A stretch of DNA of 64,000 nucleotides, taken from Burkholderia pyrrocinia (GTDB lineage Bacteria > Pseudomonadota > Gammaproteobacteria > Burkholderiales > Burkholderiaceae). Every line of letters begins with the position of its first letter. Positions within the stretch are counted from its first letter, which is position 1. Shown one piece after another: positions 45,586 through 54,549 of the stretch. A program made the position numbers and the translations under genes. Below the pieces are notes generated by a model. That model did not search any database and was not told the DNA's origin. It worked only from the letters and a program-made list of their open reading frames with translations. Where the stretch lies: contig NZ_CP094460.1 in assembly GCF_022809715.1 (NCBI RefSeq), positions 2,046,001-2,110,000 on the forward strand, written 5' to 3'.

Positions 45586-46661
45586 TGCGACGCGAAATCG
45601 AATCGATCGACGACAGCGCAGCGCTCGTCGCCCAGGTCGACGCCGCGATCCACGACCGCCAGCCGCTGCACATCCGCGGCGCCGGCACGAAGGCGTTCCT
45701 CGGCCGCCCCGTCGAAGGCCGCACGCTCGACGTGCGCACGCATCGTGGCGTCGTCGCGTACGACCCGACCGAGCTCGTCGTCACCGCGCGCGCGGGCACG
45801 CCGCTCGCCGATCTCGAAGCGATGCTCGACTCGGCCGGCCAGATGCTGCCGTGCGAGCCGCCCGCGTTCGGCGGCGCGGCAACGGTCGGCGGGATGTTCG
45901 CGGCGGCGCTGTCGGGGCCGCGCCGTCCGTGGGCCGGCGCGGTGCGCGACTTCGTGCTCGGCTGCCGCGTGATCACCGGCCACGCGAAGCACCTGCGCTT
46001 CGGCGGCGAGGTGATGAAGAACGTCGCGGGCTACGACGTGTCGCGTCTGCTCGCCGGCAGCTTCGGCTGCCTCGGCGTCGTGACCGAGGTATCGATGAAG
46101 GTGCTGCCGAAGCCGCGTGCGACGTGCGATCTCGCGTTGCCGCTCGCCGCTGGCGAGGCCATGCAGCGCGTCGCCGCGTGGCGGCGCGCGGGGCTGCCGC
46201 TCGCGGGCGCGTGCCACGCGGACGGCGTGCTGCGCGTGCGGATCGAAGGCGGCGAGGGCTCGGTGAAGGCCGCGCGCGACACGATCGGCGGCGACCGGAT
46301 GGACGACATCGACGACGCGTTCTGGGCACGGCTGCGCGATCTCGCGCTGCCGTTCTTCGACGATCCGCGCCCGCTGTGGCGCGTGTCGGTGCCGGCCGCC
46401 GCACCGCTCGACGCGTTGCCCGGCGCATTGCTCGCCGACTGGGGCGGCGCGCAGCGCTGGCTGAAGAGCGACGCCGCGCCGGCCGACGTGCAGCGGCTCG
46501 CCGCGCAATGGGGCGGCCACGCGACCTGCTTCACGCCGGGCACGACACACGAGCCGTTCCAGCCGCTGCCGAGCGCACTGCTGCGCGTGCACCGGCGGCT
46601 CAAGGCGCAACTCGACCCGCACGCGATTTTCAATCCCGGGCGCCTGTACGCCGACCTCTGA
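45585..46661 (+). CDS. glcE: Glycolate oxidase subunit GlcE
   Basis: The 358-residue protein is a short FAD-binding subunit: HIRGAGTKAFLGRP, FGGAATVGGMFAAALSGPRRPWAGAVRDFVLG and GGEVMKNVAGYDVSRLLAGSFG follow the GlcE pattern, and it ends with DPHAIFNPGRLY. It is needed with GlcD and GlcF for an active membrane-linked complex. Start and stop codons overlap with glcD (TGATG), showing translational coupling. Confidence 0.93.
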   Translation: MRREIESIDDSAALVAQVDAAIHDRQPLHIRGAGTKAFLGRPVEGRTLDVRTHRGVVAYDPTELVVTARAGTPLADLEAMLDSAGQMLPCEPPAFGGAATVGGMFAAALSGPRRPWAGAVRDFVLGCRVITGHAKHLRFGGEVMKNVAGYDVSRLLAGSFGCLGVVTEVSMKVLPKPRATCDLALPLAAGEAMQRVAAWRRAGLPLAGACHADGVLRVRIEGGEGSVKAARDTIGGDRMDDIDDAFWARLRDLALPFFDDPRPLWRVSVPAAAPLDALPGALLADWGGAQRWLKSDAAPADVQRLAAQWGGHATCFTPGTTHEPFQPLPSALLRVHRRLKAQLDPHAIFNPGRLYADL

Positions 46662-46680
46662 CCTTCGAAGCGACCCGCCG

Positions 46681-47901
46681 ATGCAAACCAATCTCAGCGA
46701 AGCAAGCAAGACCCTCGCCCGGGCCGACGAAGCGGAAGCGATCCTGCGCGCGTGCGTGCACTGCGGCTTCTGCAATGCGACCTGCCCGACCTACCAGGTG
46801 CTCGGCAACGAGCTCGACGGGCCGCGCGGCCGCATCTACCTGATCAAGCAACTGCTTGAAGGCGAGCCGTGCGGCGAGCGCACGCAGCGGCATCTCGACC
46901 GCTGCCTGACCTGCCGCAACTGCGAGACGACCTGCCCGTCCGGCGTGCGCTATCACACGCTGCTCGACATCGGCCGCGCGGAAGCCGAGAAGCGCTCGCA
47001 GCGGCCCGCGCGCGAGCGCCTGCTGCGCGCGGGGCTGCGTCACGTGGTACCGCGCCCGGCGACGTTCGCCGCATTATTGAAGGCCGGCCGCGCGCTGCGC
47101 CCGCTGCTGCCCGGCGCGCTGCAGGACAAGATCCCGGCCGCCGTGCCCGCGGCCGCGCCGCGCCCGGCCGTGCGTCATGCGCGGCGCGTGCTGATGCTCG
47201 AAGGCTGCGTGCAGCCCGCGCTGTCGCCGAACACCAATGCGGCCGCCGCGCGCGTGCTCGACCGGCTCGGCATCAGCGTGAGCCCGGCGCGCGAGGCCGG
47301 CTGCTGCGGCGCGACCGAATATCACCTGAACGCGCAGGACGCCGGCCTCGCCCGCGCACGCCGCAACATCGACGCGTGGTGGCCCGCGATCGAAGCCGGC
47401 GCCGAAGCGATCGTGCTGACGGCGAGCGGCTGCGGCGCGTTCGTCAAGGAATACGGCGACCTGCTGCGCTCCGACCCCGTCTATGCGGAGAAGGCGCGCC
47501 GCGTCAGCGCGCTCGCGCACGATCTCGCCGAGGTGATCGCGGCCGAGCCGCTCGATGCGCTGGCCGATGCGACGCCACGCCGCGTCGCGGTCCATTGCCC
47601 GTGCACGCTGCAGCACGCGCAGCGTCTCGGCGGCGCGGTCGAAAGCATCCTGACGCGGCTCGGCTTCGATCTGACGAATGTCGCCGACGGCCACCTGTGC
47701 TGCGGCTCGGCCGGCACGTATTCGCTGACGCAGCCCGAACTCGCGACGAAACTGCGCGACAACAGGCTCGATGCGCTGGAAGCCGTGCGGCCGGACCTGA
47801 TTGTCACGGCCAACGTCGGCTGCCAGACTCACTTGAACAGCGCGGGCCGCACGCCCGTGCGCCACTGGATCGAGCTCGTCGACAACCGACTGATCAACTG
47901 A
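46681..47901 (+). CDS. glcF: Glycolate oxidase iron-sulfur subunit
   Basis: The 406-residue protein has two ferredoxin-type cluster motifs, CVHCGFCNATCP near residue 25 and CLTCRNCETTCP near 76, and two CCG domains (EAGCCGATEYHLN near 205 and HLCCGSAGTYSLTQ near 338) that bind further cofactors. It passes electrons from GlcDE to the quinone pool. It starts 19 bases after glcE. Confidence 0.94.
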   Translation: MQTNLSEASKTLARADEAEAILRACVHCGFCNATCPTYQVLGNELDGPRGRIYLIKQLLEGEPCGERTQRHLDRCLTCRNCETTCPSGVRYHTLLDIGRAEAEKRSQRPARERLLRAGLRHVVPRPATFAALLKAGRALRPLLPGALQDKIPAAVPAAAPRPAVRHARRVLMLEGCVQPALSPNTNAAAARVLDRLGISVSPAREAGCCGATEYHLNAQDAGLARARRNIDAWWPAIEAGAEAIVLTASGCGAFVKEYGDLLRSDPVYAEKARRVSALAHDLAEVIAAEPLDALADATPRRVAVHCPCTLQHAQRLGGAVESILTRLGFDLTNVADGHLCCGSAGTYSLTQPELATKLRDNRLDALEAVRPDLIVTANVGCQTHLNSAGRTPVRHWIELVDNRLIN

Positions 47902-47921
47902 CCTGGTTCCGGAGGACATCC

Positions 47922-48326
47922 ATGCAGACGAAACCCGAACTCGAACTCGCCGATGCCGACCGCATGCTCGCCGCCGCCCGCGCGGAAGCGGAACGCCACG
48001 GCTGGGCCGTGTCGATCGCCGTCGTCGACGACGGCGGCCACCTGCTCGCGTTCGCGCGGCTGAACGGCGCATCGCCGGCCAGCGCGACCATCGCGCAGGA
48101 CAAGGCGCGCGCAGCGGCGCTCGGCCGTCGCGAGACGAAGGCTTATGAGGATATGATCAACGGTGGCCGCACCGCGTTTCTCAGCGTGCCGCTGACGGGG
48201 TTGCTCGAAGGCGGCGTGCCGGTCACGGTCGGCGGCCGGATTGCGGGCGCGATCGGCGTGTCTGGCGTAAAGTCCGAGCAGGACGCGCAGATCGCCCGCG
48301 TCGGCACACAAAGCGTCGCGACATAA
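47922..48326 (+). CDS. glcG: GlcG/HbpS family protein
   Basis: The 134-residue protein has the GlcG fold: AEAERHGWAVSIAVVDDGGHLLAFARLNGA (about residues 21-50), IAQDKARAAALGRRETKAY and GGVPVTVGGRIAGAIGVSG near the C-terminus. HbpS relatives bind haem; in glc operons its role is unclear. GGAGGA lies five bases before the ATG. A 291-base nested inverted repeat begins two bases after its stop. Confidence 0.9.
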   Translation: MQTKPELELADADRMLAAARAEAERHGWAVSIAVVDDGGHLLAFARLNGASPASATIAQDKARAAALGRRETKAYEDMINGGRTAFLSVPLTGLLEGGVPVTVGGRIAGAIGVSGVKSEQDAQIARVGTQSVAT

Positions 48327-48359
48327 AGGAGGGCCTGCTCACGCTAATAACGGGCTTGC

Positions 48360-48460
48360 GCTGGCCACCAGAAGGGCCGAGCGCAAGGACTGCGACGAAG
48401 CGAATACTCGACGTATTCGCAAGGAGCATGACGCAGCGATCGGCCCTTCTGGTGGCCAGC
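48360..48460. repeat. Inner hairpin unit 1 of the nested element
   Basis: A 21-bp perfect outer stem encloses a box AGCGCAAGGA (48380-48389), an inner 8-bp stem-loop (48400-48420) and AAGGAGCATGACGCAGCGAT. The box follows the 5' arm directly, as in unit 2 read on the other strand. Confidence 0.8.
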
Positions 48461-48488
48461 CCCACAAATGGTTTTTTTAAATCACGGG

Positions 48489-48587
48489 AACGAGCCTTGC
48501 CGGCCGCATTGCGGCGTCGCGCGTCGCTTGTTTGGCTCGGCCAAACGGCGCTCCTTGCTCCTTGCACTACGACCGGCAAGGCTCGTT
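48489..48587. repeat. Inner hairpin unit 2 of the nested element, inverted relative to unit 1
   Basis: A 15-bp perfect outer stem encloses CCGC-ATT-GCGG, an inner 6-bp stem-loop (48531-48545) and, on the minus strand, AGTGCAAGGA (48568-48559), which differs from the unit 1 box at one base. The two units thus look like diverged, oppositely oriented relatives. Confidence 0.75.
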
Positions 48588-48654
48588 CGCAAGCCCGTTA
48601 TTAGCGTGAGCAGGCCCTCTAGCCGCGCGCGCATTTTTCCCCGGGAGGATAACG

Positions 48655-50829
48655 ATGATCGACCAAGCAGGACTGCAAGTCGCGCCAGCGCTGAGCCAGT
48701 TCATTGAAAACGAAGCACTGCCGGGCACCGGCATCGACAAGGCCGCATTCTGGAGCGGTTTCTCGGCCCTGGTGCACGATCTGGCGCCGCGCAACCGCGA
48801 ACTGCTCGCGGAACGCGACCGCCTGCAGCAGGAACTCGACACCTGGCACCGCGCGCACCCCGGCCCCGTGCGCGACCACGCCGCTTATCGCGCGTTCCTC
48901 GAAAAAATCGGCTACCTCGTGCCGGTCCCGTCGAACGTCGCGGCAGCCACCGCGAACGTCGACAGCGAGATCGCCACGCAGGCCGGCCCGCAGCTCGTCG
49001 TGCCGCTGTCGAACGCGCGCTACGCACTGAACGCCGCGAACGCCCGCTGGGGCAGCCTGTACGACGCGCTGTACGGCACCGACGCGCTGCCCGAGGACGG
49101 CGGCGCCGAACGCACCGCGACCTACAACCCGACGCGCGGCCAGCGTGTGATCGACTACGCGCGCAACGTGCTCGACAACGCGGCGCCGCTCGCGAGCGGC
49201 TCGCACGGCGACGCGCTGCGCTATCGCGTGCAGGACGGCCAGCTCGCCGTCGAAACCGCGAAGGGTGTCGTGCATCTCGCACAGCCGGCGCTGTTCGTCG
49301 GCTACCAGGGCGCAGCCGGCGCACCGTCCGCGATCCTGCTGAAGCACAACGGCCTGCACATCGAGATCCAGATCGACGCGTCGACGCCGATCGGCCGCGC
49401 CGATCTCGCGAACGTGAAGGACGTGGTGCTCGAAGCGGCAGTCAGCACGATCATCGACTGCGAGGATTCGGTCGCGGCGGTCGACGCCGACGACAAGGTC
49501 CAGCTCTACCGCAACTGGCTCGGCCTGATGCAGGGCACGCTGGTCGAGGAAGTCGCGAAGGGCGGCAAGAGTTTCACGCGCCGCCTGAACGCCGACCGCG
49601 ACTACACGACGCCCGACGGCGGCACGCTGTCGCTGCACGGCCGCTCGCTGCTGTTCGTGCGCAACGTCGGCCACCTGATGACCAACGGCGCGGTGCTCGA
49701 CCGCGACGGCAACGAGATTCCGGAAGGGATCCTCGACGGCGTCGTCACGACGCTGTGCGCGCTGCACGACCTGAAGGCGAAGCGCAACTCGCGCACGGGT
49801 TCGATCTACATCGTGAAGCCGAAGATGCACGGCCCGGTCGAAGTCGCGTTCGCCGATACGCTGTTCGCGCGCATCGAGGATCTGTACGGCCTGCCGCGCA
49901 ACACGCTGAAGATGGGCATCATGGACGAGGAGCGCCGCACCAGCGTGAACCTCGCCGCGTGCATCGCGGCGGCCGCCGCGCGGGTCGCATTCATCAACAC
50001 CGGCTTCCTCGACCGCACCGGCGACGAGATGCACAGCGCGATGGAAGCAGGCCCGATGATCCGCAAGGGCGACATGAAGTCATCGGCCTGGATCACGTCG
50101 TACGAGCGCAACAACGTGCTCGCGGGCCTGTCGGCCGGCCTGCGCGGCCGCGCGCAGATCGGCAAGGGCATGTGGGCGATGCCGGACCTGATGCACGCGA
50201 TGCTCGAGCAGAAGATCGCGCATCCGCGCGCGGGTGCGAACACCGCGTGGGTGCCGTCGCCGACCGCCGCGACGCTGCACGCGCTGCACTACCACCTCGT
50301 CGACGTGCAGGCCGTCCAGCAGGCGCTCGAAAAGACGCCGTACGCGAGCGAGCGCGACGCGCTGCTCGAAGGCTTGCTGACCGTGCCGGTCGTCGAGCGT
50401 GCCGAATGGAGCGAAGACGAGATCCTGAGCGAGGTCGAGAACAACGCGCAGGGCATCCTCGGCTACGTCGTGCGCTGGGTCGAACAGGGCGTCGGCTGCT
50501 CGAAGGTGCCCGACATCCACGACGTCGGCCTGATGGAAGACCGCGCGACGCTGCGCATTTCGAGCCAGCACATCGCGAACTGGCTGCGCCACGGCGTGAT
50601 CACCGAGGCCTTCGTGCTCGACGTGTTCAAGCGGATGGCGCGCGTCGTCGACCAGCAGAACGCCGGCGACCCGAACTATCGCCCGATGGCGCCCGGCTAC
50701 GACCAGTCGACCGCGTTCAAGGCCGCGTGCGCGCTCGCGCTGCAGGGCACGTCGCAGCCGAGCGGCTATACCGAGCCGCTGCTGCACCGGTTCCGGCTCG
50801 CGTTCAAGGCGCAACAGCACGGCGCCTGA
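48655..50829 (+). CDS. glcB: Malate synthase G
   Basis: The 724-residue protein is a malate synthase of the long monomeric G isoform (about 720 residues). Landmarks include [17 protein letters not shown] near residue 265, [10 protein letters not shown] near 385 with catalytic Arg/Lys neighbours, [13 protein letters not shown] near 422 and the C-terminal catalytic-Asp region [21 protein letters not shown] near 625-645. It joins glyoxylate made by GlcDEF to acetyl-CoA, giving malate. GGGAGG precedes the ATG. A good terminator lies 41 bases after the stop. It is separated from glcG only by the nested repeat element. Confidence 0.95.
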   Translation: MIDQAGLQVAPALSQFIENEALPGTGIDKAAFWSGFSALVHDLAPRNRELLAERDRLQQELDTWHRAHPGPVRDHAAYRAFLEKIGYLVPVPSNVAAATANVDSEIATQAGPQLVVPLSNARYALNAANARWGSLYDALYGTDALPEDGGAERTATYNPTRGQRVIDYARNVLDNAAPLASGSHGDALRYRVQDGQLAVETAKGVVHLAQPALFVGYQGAAGAPSAILLKHNGLHIEIQIDASTPIGRADLANVKDVVLEAAVSTIIDCEDSVAAVDADDKVQLYRNWLGLMQGTLVEEVAKGGKSFTRRLNADRDYTTPDGGTLSLHGRSLLFVRNVGHLMTNGAVLDRDGNEIPEGILDGVVTTLCALHDLKAKRNSRTGSIYIVKPKMHGPVEVAFADTLFARIEDLYGLPRNTLKMGIMDEERRTSVNLAACIAAAAARVAFINTGFLDRTGDEMHSAMEAGPMIRKGDMKSSAWITSYERNNVLAGLSAGLRGRAQIGKGMWAMPDLMHAMLEQKIAHPRAGANTAWVPSPTAATLHALHYHLVDVQAVQQALEKTPYASERDALLEGLLTVPVVERAEWSEDEILSEVENNAQGILGYVVRWVEQGVGCSKVPDIHDVGLMEDRATLRISSQHIANWLRHGVITEAFVLDVFKRMARVVDQQNAGDPNYRPMAPGYDQSTAFKAACALALQGTSQPSGYTEPLLHRFRLAFKAQQHGA

Positions 50830-50870
50830 GCATGCGCATGCGGGCCCGTCCCGCATGCCGGCTCCGCGAA

Positions 50871-50900
50871 ACGGGCGGCCCTCATCGCCGCCCGTTTTTT
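50871..50900 (+). terminator. Rho-independent terminator of glcB
   Basis: ACGGGCGGC and GCCGCCCGT form a 9-bp stem with a seven-base loop, followed by six T. It is a complete intrinsic terminator. Confidence 0.92.
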
Positions 50901-51373
50901 CATTTTTACGTTCGCGCGACCGTTGAAACCGTATGTTGAAACCGATAATCGGAACATATCGCGCGCTTTCAAGTTTCGCGTGCGCCGGCCGTTAATCCAC
51001 CTGAATCAGCGGCCGTACGCCGCACGCTTGCACCCGCCACGCGCCAAAACCTTGCGCAGTAACGCTCTGCCCAATATTTGCAAGCCCGGGATCTCACGGT
51101 AATTTGACCCTGATCAACGGGTCGCAACATTTTCCGCGCACGCGAATGCGCGCGTTATACTCCGTTGAATCCGCGCCGCCCGATTCGTCGGATCGTCGAA
51201 TCGCGGCAGATGCCACCAATGAATTCAGGATTTACCGGTATATCTGGCTGCGATTACCGATAATCGGTGTCCATTTTCTCCGCCGGGAGAGAAAGAGGCG
51301 CCGGAAGGGCCGCGCATCGGATCGCTGCCGACACGTCATACGAACAATCGCATCGGCCCGCCGCCTGGCGACG
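50901..51373. other. Intergenic region with probable diguanylate cyclase promoter
   Basis: No gene is recognised. TTGACC at 51104-51109 with AACATT about 17 bases on, and TATACT at 51156-51161, are candidate promoter elements for the diguanylate cyclase. An open frame continues upstream of that gene through this region but lacks recognisable protein and contains these elements. Confidence 0.45.
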
Positions 51374-52960
51374 ATGCCCATCGATCCACGGACCATGGCA
51401 GAAACCGACTACGCAATGCCCAGCGAATCCGGCCGGACAAGCCGTGTCGCCGCTCATCTGCGCCGGTTCCTGCTGCCGCACCTGATCTTCTACACGGGGC
51501 TGCTGATCGCGCTGGTCCTGCTGCTCCTGTGCGGGATCCTGCTGTACGAAGGCCGCATCGACGCGCGCGACCGCTCGCGCACGATGCAGCAGAACCTCGC
51601 GCTGATGGCGTCGTGGGACATCGAGCGCAACATCGAGATCTATTCGCTGTCGCTGCAGGCCGTCGTCGACGGCGCGAACGACCCCGCGGTCACTGCGCTG
51701 CCGATGCCGCTGCGCCGCCAGGTGCTGTTCGACCGCGCGACGACGGCCAAGTACCTCGGCGGCATCTACGTGCTCGACGCAAAGGGCGACATCGAGGTCG
51801 ACGGCATGAGCGACGTGCCGCGCAAGGTCAACTTCGGCGACGAGCCGTATTTCACCATCCACCGCGACCACCCCGACGTCGGCCTGTACGTGAGCAACCC
51901 GTACCATTCGCGGCTGCGCGGCGGCTCGCCGAGCATCGCGCTCAGCCGGCGAATCACGAAGCCCGACGGGTCGTTCGGCGGCGTCGCGGTGATGTCGATC
52001 CGGCTCGAATATTTCCAGAACCTGTTCTCGCGCCTGTCGCTCGGCGACCGCGGCTCGGTCGCGCTGATCAACACGCGCGGCCTGATGCTCGCGCGCGAAC
52101 CGTACGACCCGAAGATCGTCGGCCGCGACATCAGCCGCGCCAGCACGTTCCGGCATTTCATGACCGCCAGCGAAGGCAGCTTCGCCGACACCGCGACGAT
52201 CGACGGCGTGCGGCGCCTGTACGTGTTCCGGCACCTCGATCACCTGCCGCTCATCGTCATGGTCGCGCGCTCGGAAGCGGACACCTACGCCGCGTGGTAC
52301 GACCGTGCGATTCCGATCGGCTCCGCGATGGTCGCGCTCGCGATCGGCTTCGTCGGCCTGTCGCTGCTGCTCGACGTGCAGCTGCGCAAGCGCCATCGCG
52401 CGGAAACCGAGCTGCAGGCGCTCGCGCGCACCGACGGCCTCACGGGCCTCGACAACCGCCGGATGCTCGACGTCACGCTCGCGCGCGAATGGCGCCGCGC
52501 CGCGCGCTCGCAGCATGCGCTGTCGCTGCTGTTCATCGACGTCGATTACTTCAAGCACTACAACGACACGCAGGGCCACCAGGCCGGCGACGACGCGCTC
52601 GCCGCGGTCGGCCATTGCATCGGCGGCTGCCTGCGCCGCCCGGCCGACTATGCGGCGCGCTACGGCGGCGAGGAGTTCGTCGTGGTGCTGCCCGACGTCG
52701 ACACCGACGGCGCGGTGACGATCGCCGAGACGATCCGCACGGGCATCCTCGATCTCGGCATCCGGCACGACGCCGGCACGGCCGGCCGCCTGACGGTGAG
52801 CATCGGCGTGACGACGAGCTATCCCGAACTCGACGACGACATGCAGGCCGCGCTGAAGCTCGCCGACGATGCGCTCTATCGCGCGAAGGAAGGCGGGCGC
52901 AACCGCATCGTCGTCCTGACGGCCGCGTCTCCCGACAATCTCGAGTCGCGGCGGGCCTGA
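51374..52960 (+). CDS. Membrane diguanylate cyclase with dCache sensor and GGDEF domain
   Basis: The 528-residue protein has a transmembrane helix (HLIFYTGLLIALVLLLLCGILLY), a periplasmic dCache sensor (about residues 50-300; GIYVLDAKGDIEVDG, PYFTIHRDHPDVGLYVSNPY), a second helix near 320 and a GGDEF domain with DGLTGLDNRRMLD, FIDVDYFKHYND and intact GGEEF. RPAD lies exactly five residues before GGEEF, the RxxD inhibitory site, so it should make c-di-GMP under product feedback. No EAL domain is present. The start is uncertain: ATG 51374 or 51395, neither with a strong ribosome site; a longer frame from 51104 was rejected. Confidence 0.88.
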   Translation: MPIDPRTMAETDYAMPSESGRTSRVAAHLRRFLLPHLIFYTGLLIALVLLLLCGILLYEGRIDARDRSRTMQQNLALMASWDIERNIEIYSLSLQAVVDGANDPAVTALPMPLRRQVLFDRATTAKYLGGIYVLDAKGDIEVDGMSDVPRKVNFGDEPYFTIHRDHPDVGLYVSNPYHSRLRGGSPSIALSRRITKPDGSFGGVAVMSIRLEYFQNLFSRLSLGDRGSVALINTRGLMLAREPYDPKIVGRDISRASTFRHFMTASEGSFADTATIDGVRRLYVFRHLDHLPLIVMVARSEADTYAAWYDRAIPIGSAMVALAIGFVGLSLLLDVQLRKRHRAETELQALARTDGLTGLDNRRMLDVTLAREWRRAARSQHALSLLFIDVDYFKHYNDTQGHQAGDDALAAVGHCIGGCLRRPADYAARYGGEEFVVVLPDVDTDGAVTIAETIRTGILDLGIRHDAGTAGRLTVSIGVTTSYPELDDDMQAALKLADDALYRAKEGGRNRIVVLTAASPDNLESRRA

Positions 52961-53076
52961 GCGCCCGGACACCCGAGCCGCGGCGGGGCGGCCGCCCGGT
53001 CGCAGCCGCCCGCGTGCAAAATCGTCGACAATGTCGGCTCGATACGCCGCCGCGCGGCTGACGCGCCCGGCCGGCC

Positions 53077-53104
53077 CGCACCTGGCCGGCCGCACCTGGC
53101 CGGC
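53077..53104. repeat. Two tandem copies of a 14-base unit
   Basis: CGCACCTGGCCGGC occurs twice in direct succession, 31 bases before the histidine kinase start, within a G/C-rich leader. No function is apparent. Confidence 0.8.
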
Positions 53105-53134
53105 CACACCGGTTCGCGGCCGCTTCGCACCACC

Positions 53135-54517
53135 ATGAGACTCAAGGCAAAGATCTTCCTTCTGGCCATCGTGCCGTTCCTGCTCGCGATCGCCGGCATC
53201 GGCTTCGGCGTGCGCCAGCAGGCGACCTCGCTCGCGCGCACGCAGCACGCGACGATCCAGGCCGCATACCTGTCGAGCAAGGAAGTCGAGCTGAAGCACT
53301 ACGTCGAGCTCGCGACGAGCGCGATCATGCCGCTCTACGACGCGAGCGGCCGCAATGCGCGCGACGACGCGCTGCTGCGCACGCAGGCGCTCGCGATGCT
53401 GCAGAAGATGGATTTCGGGCCCGACGGCTATTTCTTCGTGTACGACCTGCACGGCAATTCGCTGATGCATCCGCGCGAGCCCGAGCGCGTCGGTCACAAC
53501 TTCTGGTCGATGCGCGATCCGCAGGGCGCACTGACGATCCAGAAGCTGATCGGCGCGGCGTCGCACGGCGGCGGCTACGTGCGCTACGCATGGCAGCGGC
53601 CGTCGACGGGCCGCGTCGCGCCGAAGCTCGGCTACGTCGTCGCGCTCGAACGCTGGGGCTGGATGGTCGGCACGGGCATCTATCTCGACGACGTCGACAC
53701 CGCGCTGCAGCGCATCGACGCGCGCGCGTCCGCCAATATCGAGCGCACGATGAGCTGGCTCACCGCGATCGCGCTCACCGGCGCGGCGGCGATCGCCGTG
53801 TGCGCGCTGGTGCTGAACGTCAGCGAGTCGCGCAGCGCCGACGCGAAGCTCAAGCTGCTCGCCCAGCGCGTCGTCGAATCGCAGGAGCAGGAGCGCGCAC
53901 GACTGTCGCGCGAACTGCACGACGGGATCAGCCAGATGATGGTGTCCGCGAAGCTGATGCTCGAATCCGCGCTCGCGCGCTTCGAACGCGGCACGTCGCG
54001 CGTGCCCGAGGCCGAGCAGGCGCTCGTGTCGGGCGTCGGGCGGCTCGGCGATACGCTGCGCGAAGTGCGGCGCATCTCGCATGCGCTGCGTCCGTCGATG
54101 CTCGACGATCTCGGTCTCGCGGCCGCGCTCGAGCAGCTGGTCCGCGAACTCGGCGCCGAAAGCGGCATCGACATCGGCTATACGCAGGTCGCGCACAGCG
54201 GCACGCGGCCGCTGCCCGAGGCCGTCAACACCGCGCTGTTCCGGATCGCACAGGAAGCGCTCAGCAACATCGTGCATCATGCGCAGGCGTCGCGCGCGGC
54301 CGTCACGCTCGACGTCGGCGCCCAATCCGTCACGCTGACCATCGCCGACAACGGCTGCGGCTTCGACGCCGAACGCTCGCAGGCCGACGCGCGCCGCGGC
54401 ATCGGCCTGCGCAACATGCGCGAACGCCTCGACGCGCTCGGCGGCATGCTGACGATCACGTCGCAGGTCGGCCACACGATCGTCGCCGCGCGCGTGCCGC
54501 TGCGCAGCGCCGCGTGA
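53135..54517 (+). CDS. Sensor histidine kinase with sCache domain (NarX-like HisKA_3)
   Basis: The 460-residue protein has an N-terminal helix (KIFLLAIVPFLLAIAGIGFGV), a single Cache domain (about residues 35-190; GYFFVYDLHGNSLMHP, WGWMVGTGIYLDDV), a second helix near 210 and a HisKA_3 kinase. The phospho-accepting His is in ARLSRELHDGISQMMV near 267; the ATPase has RIAQEALSNIVHHA (N box), DNGCGFD (G1) and GIGLRNMRERLDALGG. This is the NarX/DegS type that pairs with LuxR-type response regulators, and such a gene follows 32 bases later. The Cache domain probably senses a small carboxylate. No ribosome site is obvious before the ATG. Confidence 0.9.
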   Translation: MRLKAKIFLLAIVPFLLAIAGIGFGVRQQATSLARTQHATIQAAYLSSKEVELKHYVELATSAIMPLYDASGRNARDDALLRTQALAMLQKMDFGPDGYFFVYDLHGNSLMHPREPERVGHNFWSMRDPQGALTIQKLIGAASHGGGYVRYAWQRPSTGRVAPKLGYVVALERWGWMVGTGIYLDDVDTALQRIDARASANIERTMSWLTAIALTGAAAIAVCALVLNVSESRSADAKLKLLAQRVVESQEQERARLSRELHDGISQMMVSAKLMLESALARFERGTSRVPEAEQALVSGVGRLGDTLREVRRISHALRPSMLDDLGLAAALEQLVRELGAESGIDIGYTQVAHSGTRPLPEAVNTALFRIAQEALSNIVHHAQASRAAVTLDVGAQSVTLTIADNGCGFDAERSQADARRGIGLRNMRERLDALGGMLTITSQVGHTIVAARVPLRSAA

Positions 54518-54549
54518 CGACGCGCCCCATAACAGGAGACCTTTCACGC

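Larger units (their letters stand above)
48329..48619. mobile_element. Nested inverted-repeat element between glcG and glcB (MITE-like)
   Basis: The element is bounded by perfect 32-base inverted repeats (48329-48360 and 48588-48619, containing CTCACGCTAATAACGGGC). Inside are two hairpins that nearly abut the ends: 48360-48380 with 48440-48460 (21 bp), and 48489-48503 with 48573-48587 (15 bp). Each has its own inner stem: GCGAATAC/GTATTCGC at 48400-48420 and TTTGGC/GCCAAA at 48531-48545. A T7 run (48472-48478) lies between them. Drawn out, it is a three-way junction. No open frame of note lies inside, so it could be a non-autonomous mobile element or a structured RNA. Confidence 0.7.

Noticed and set aside
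48329..48619. CRISPR array or integron attC reading of the nested repeats
   Set aside because: There are no regularly spaced direct repeats, and no attC core sites or integrase next to it.
51104..51373. N-terminal extension of the diguanylate cyclase
   Set aside because: The extra 90 codons contain candidate promoter elements, are Arg rich and precede the natural membrane start.
53077..53104. Tandem 14-base repeat as a phase-variation tract
   Set aside because: Only two copies, outside the coding frame, with no evidence of variable number.
51254..54547. A 1097-codon minus-strand open frame over the cyclase and kinase
   Set aside because: It is a shadow of two genes with intact catalytic motifs and has no recognisable domain.
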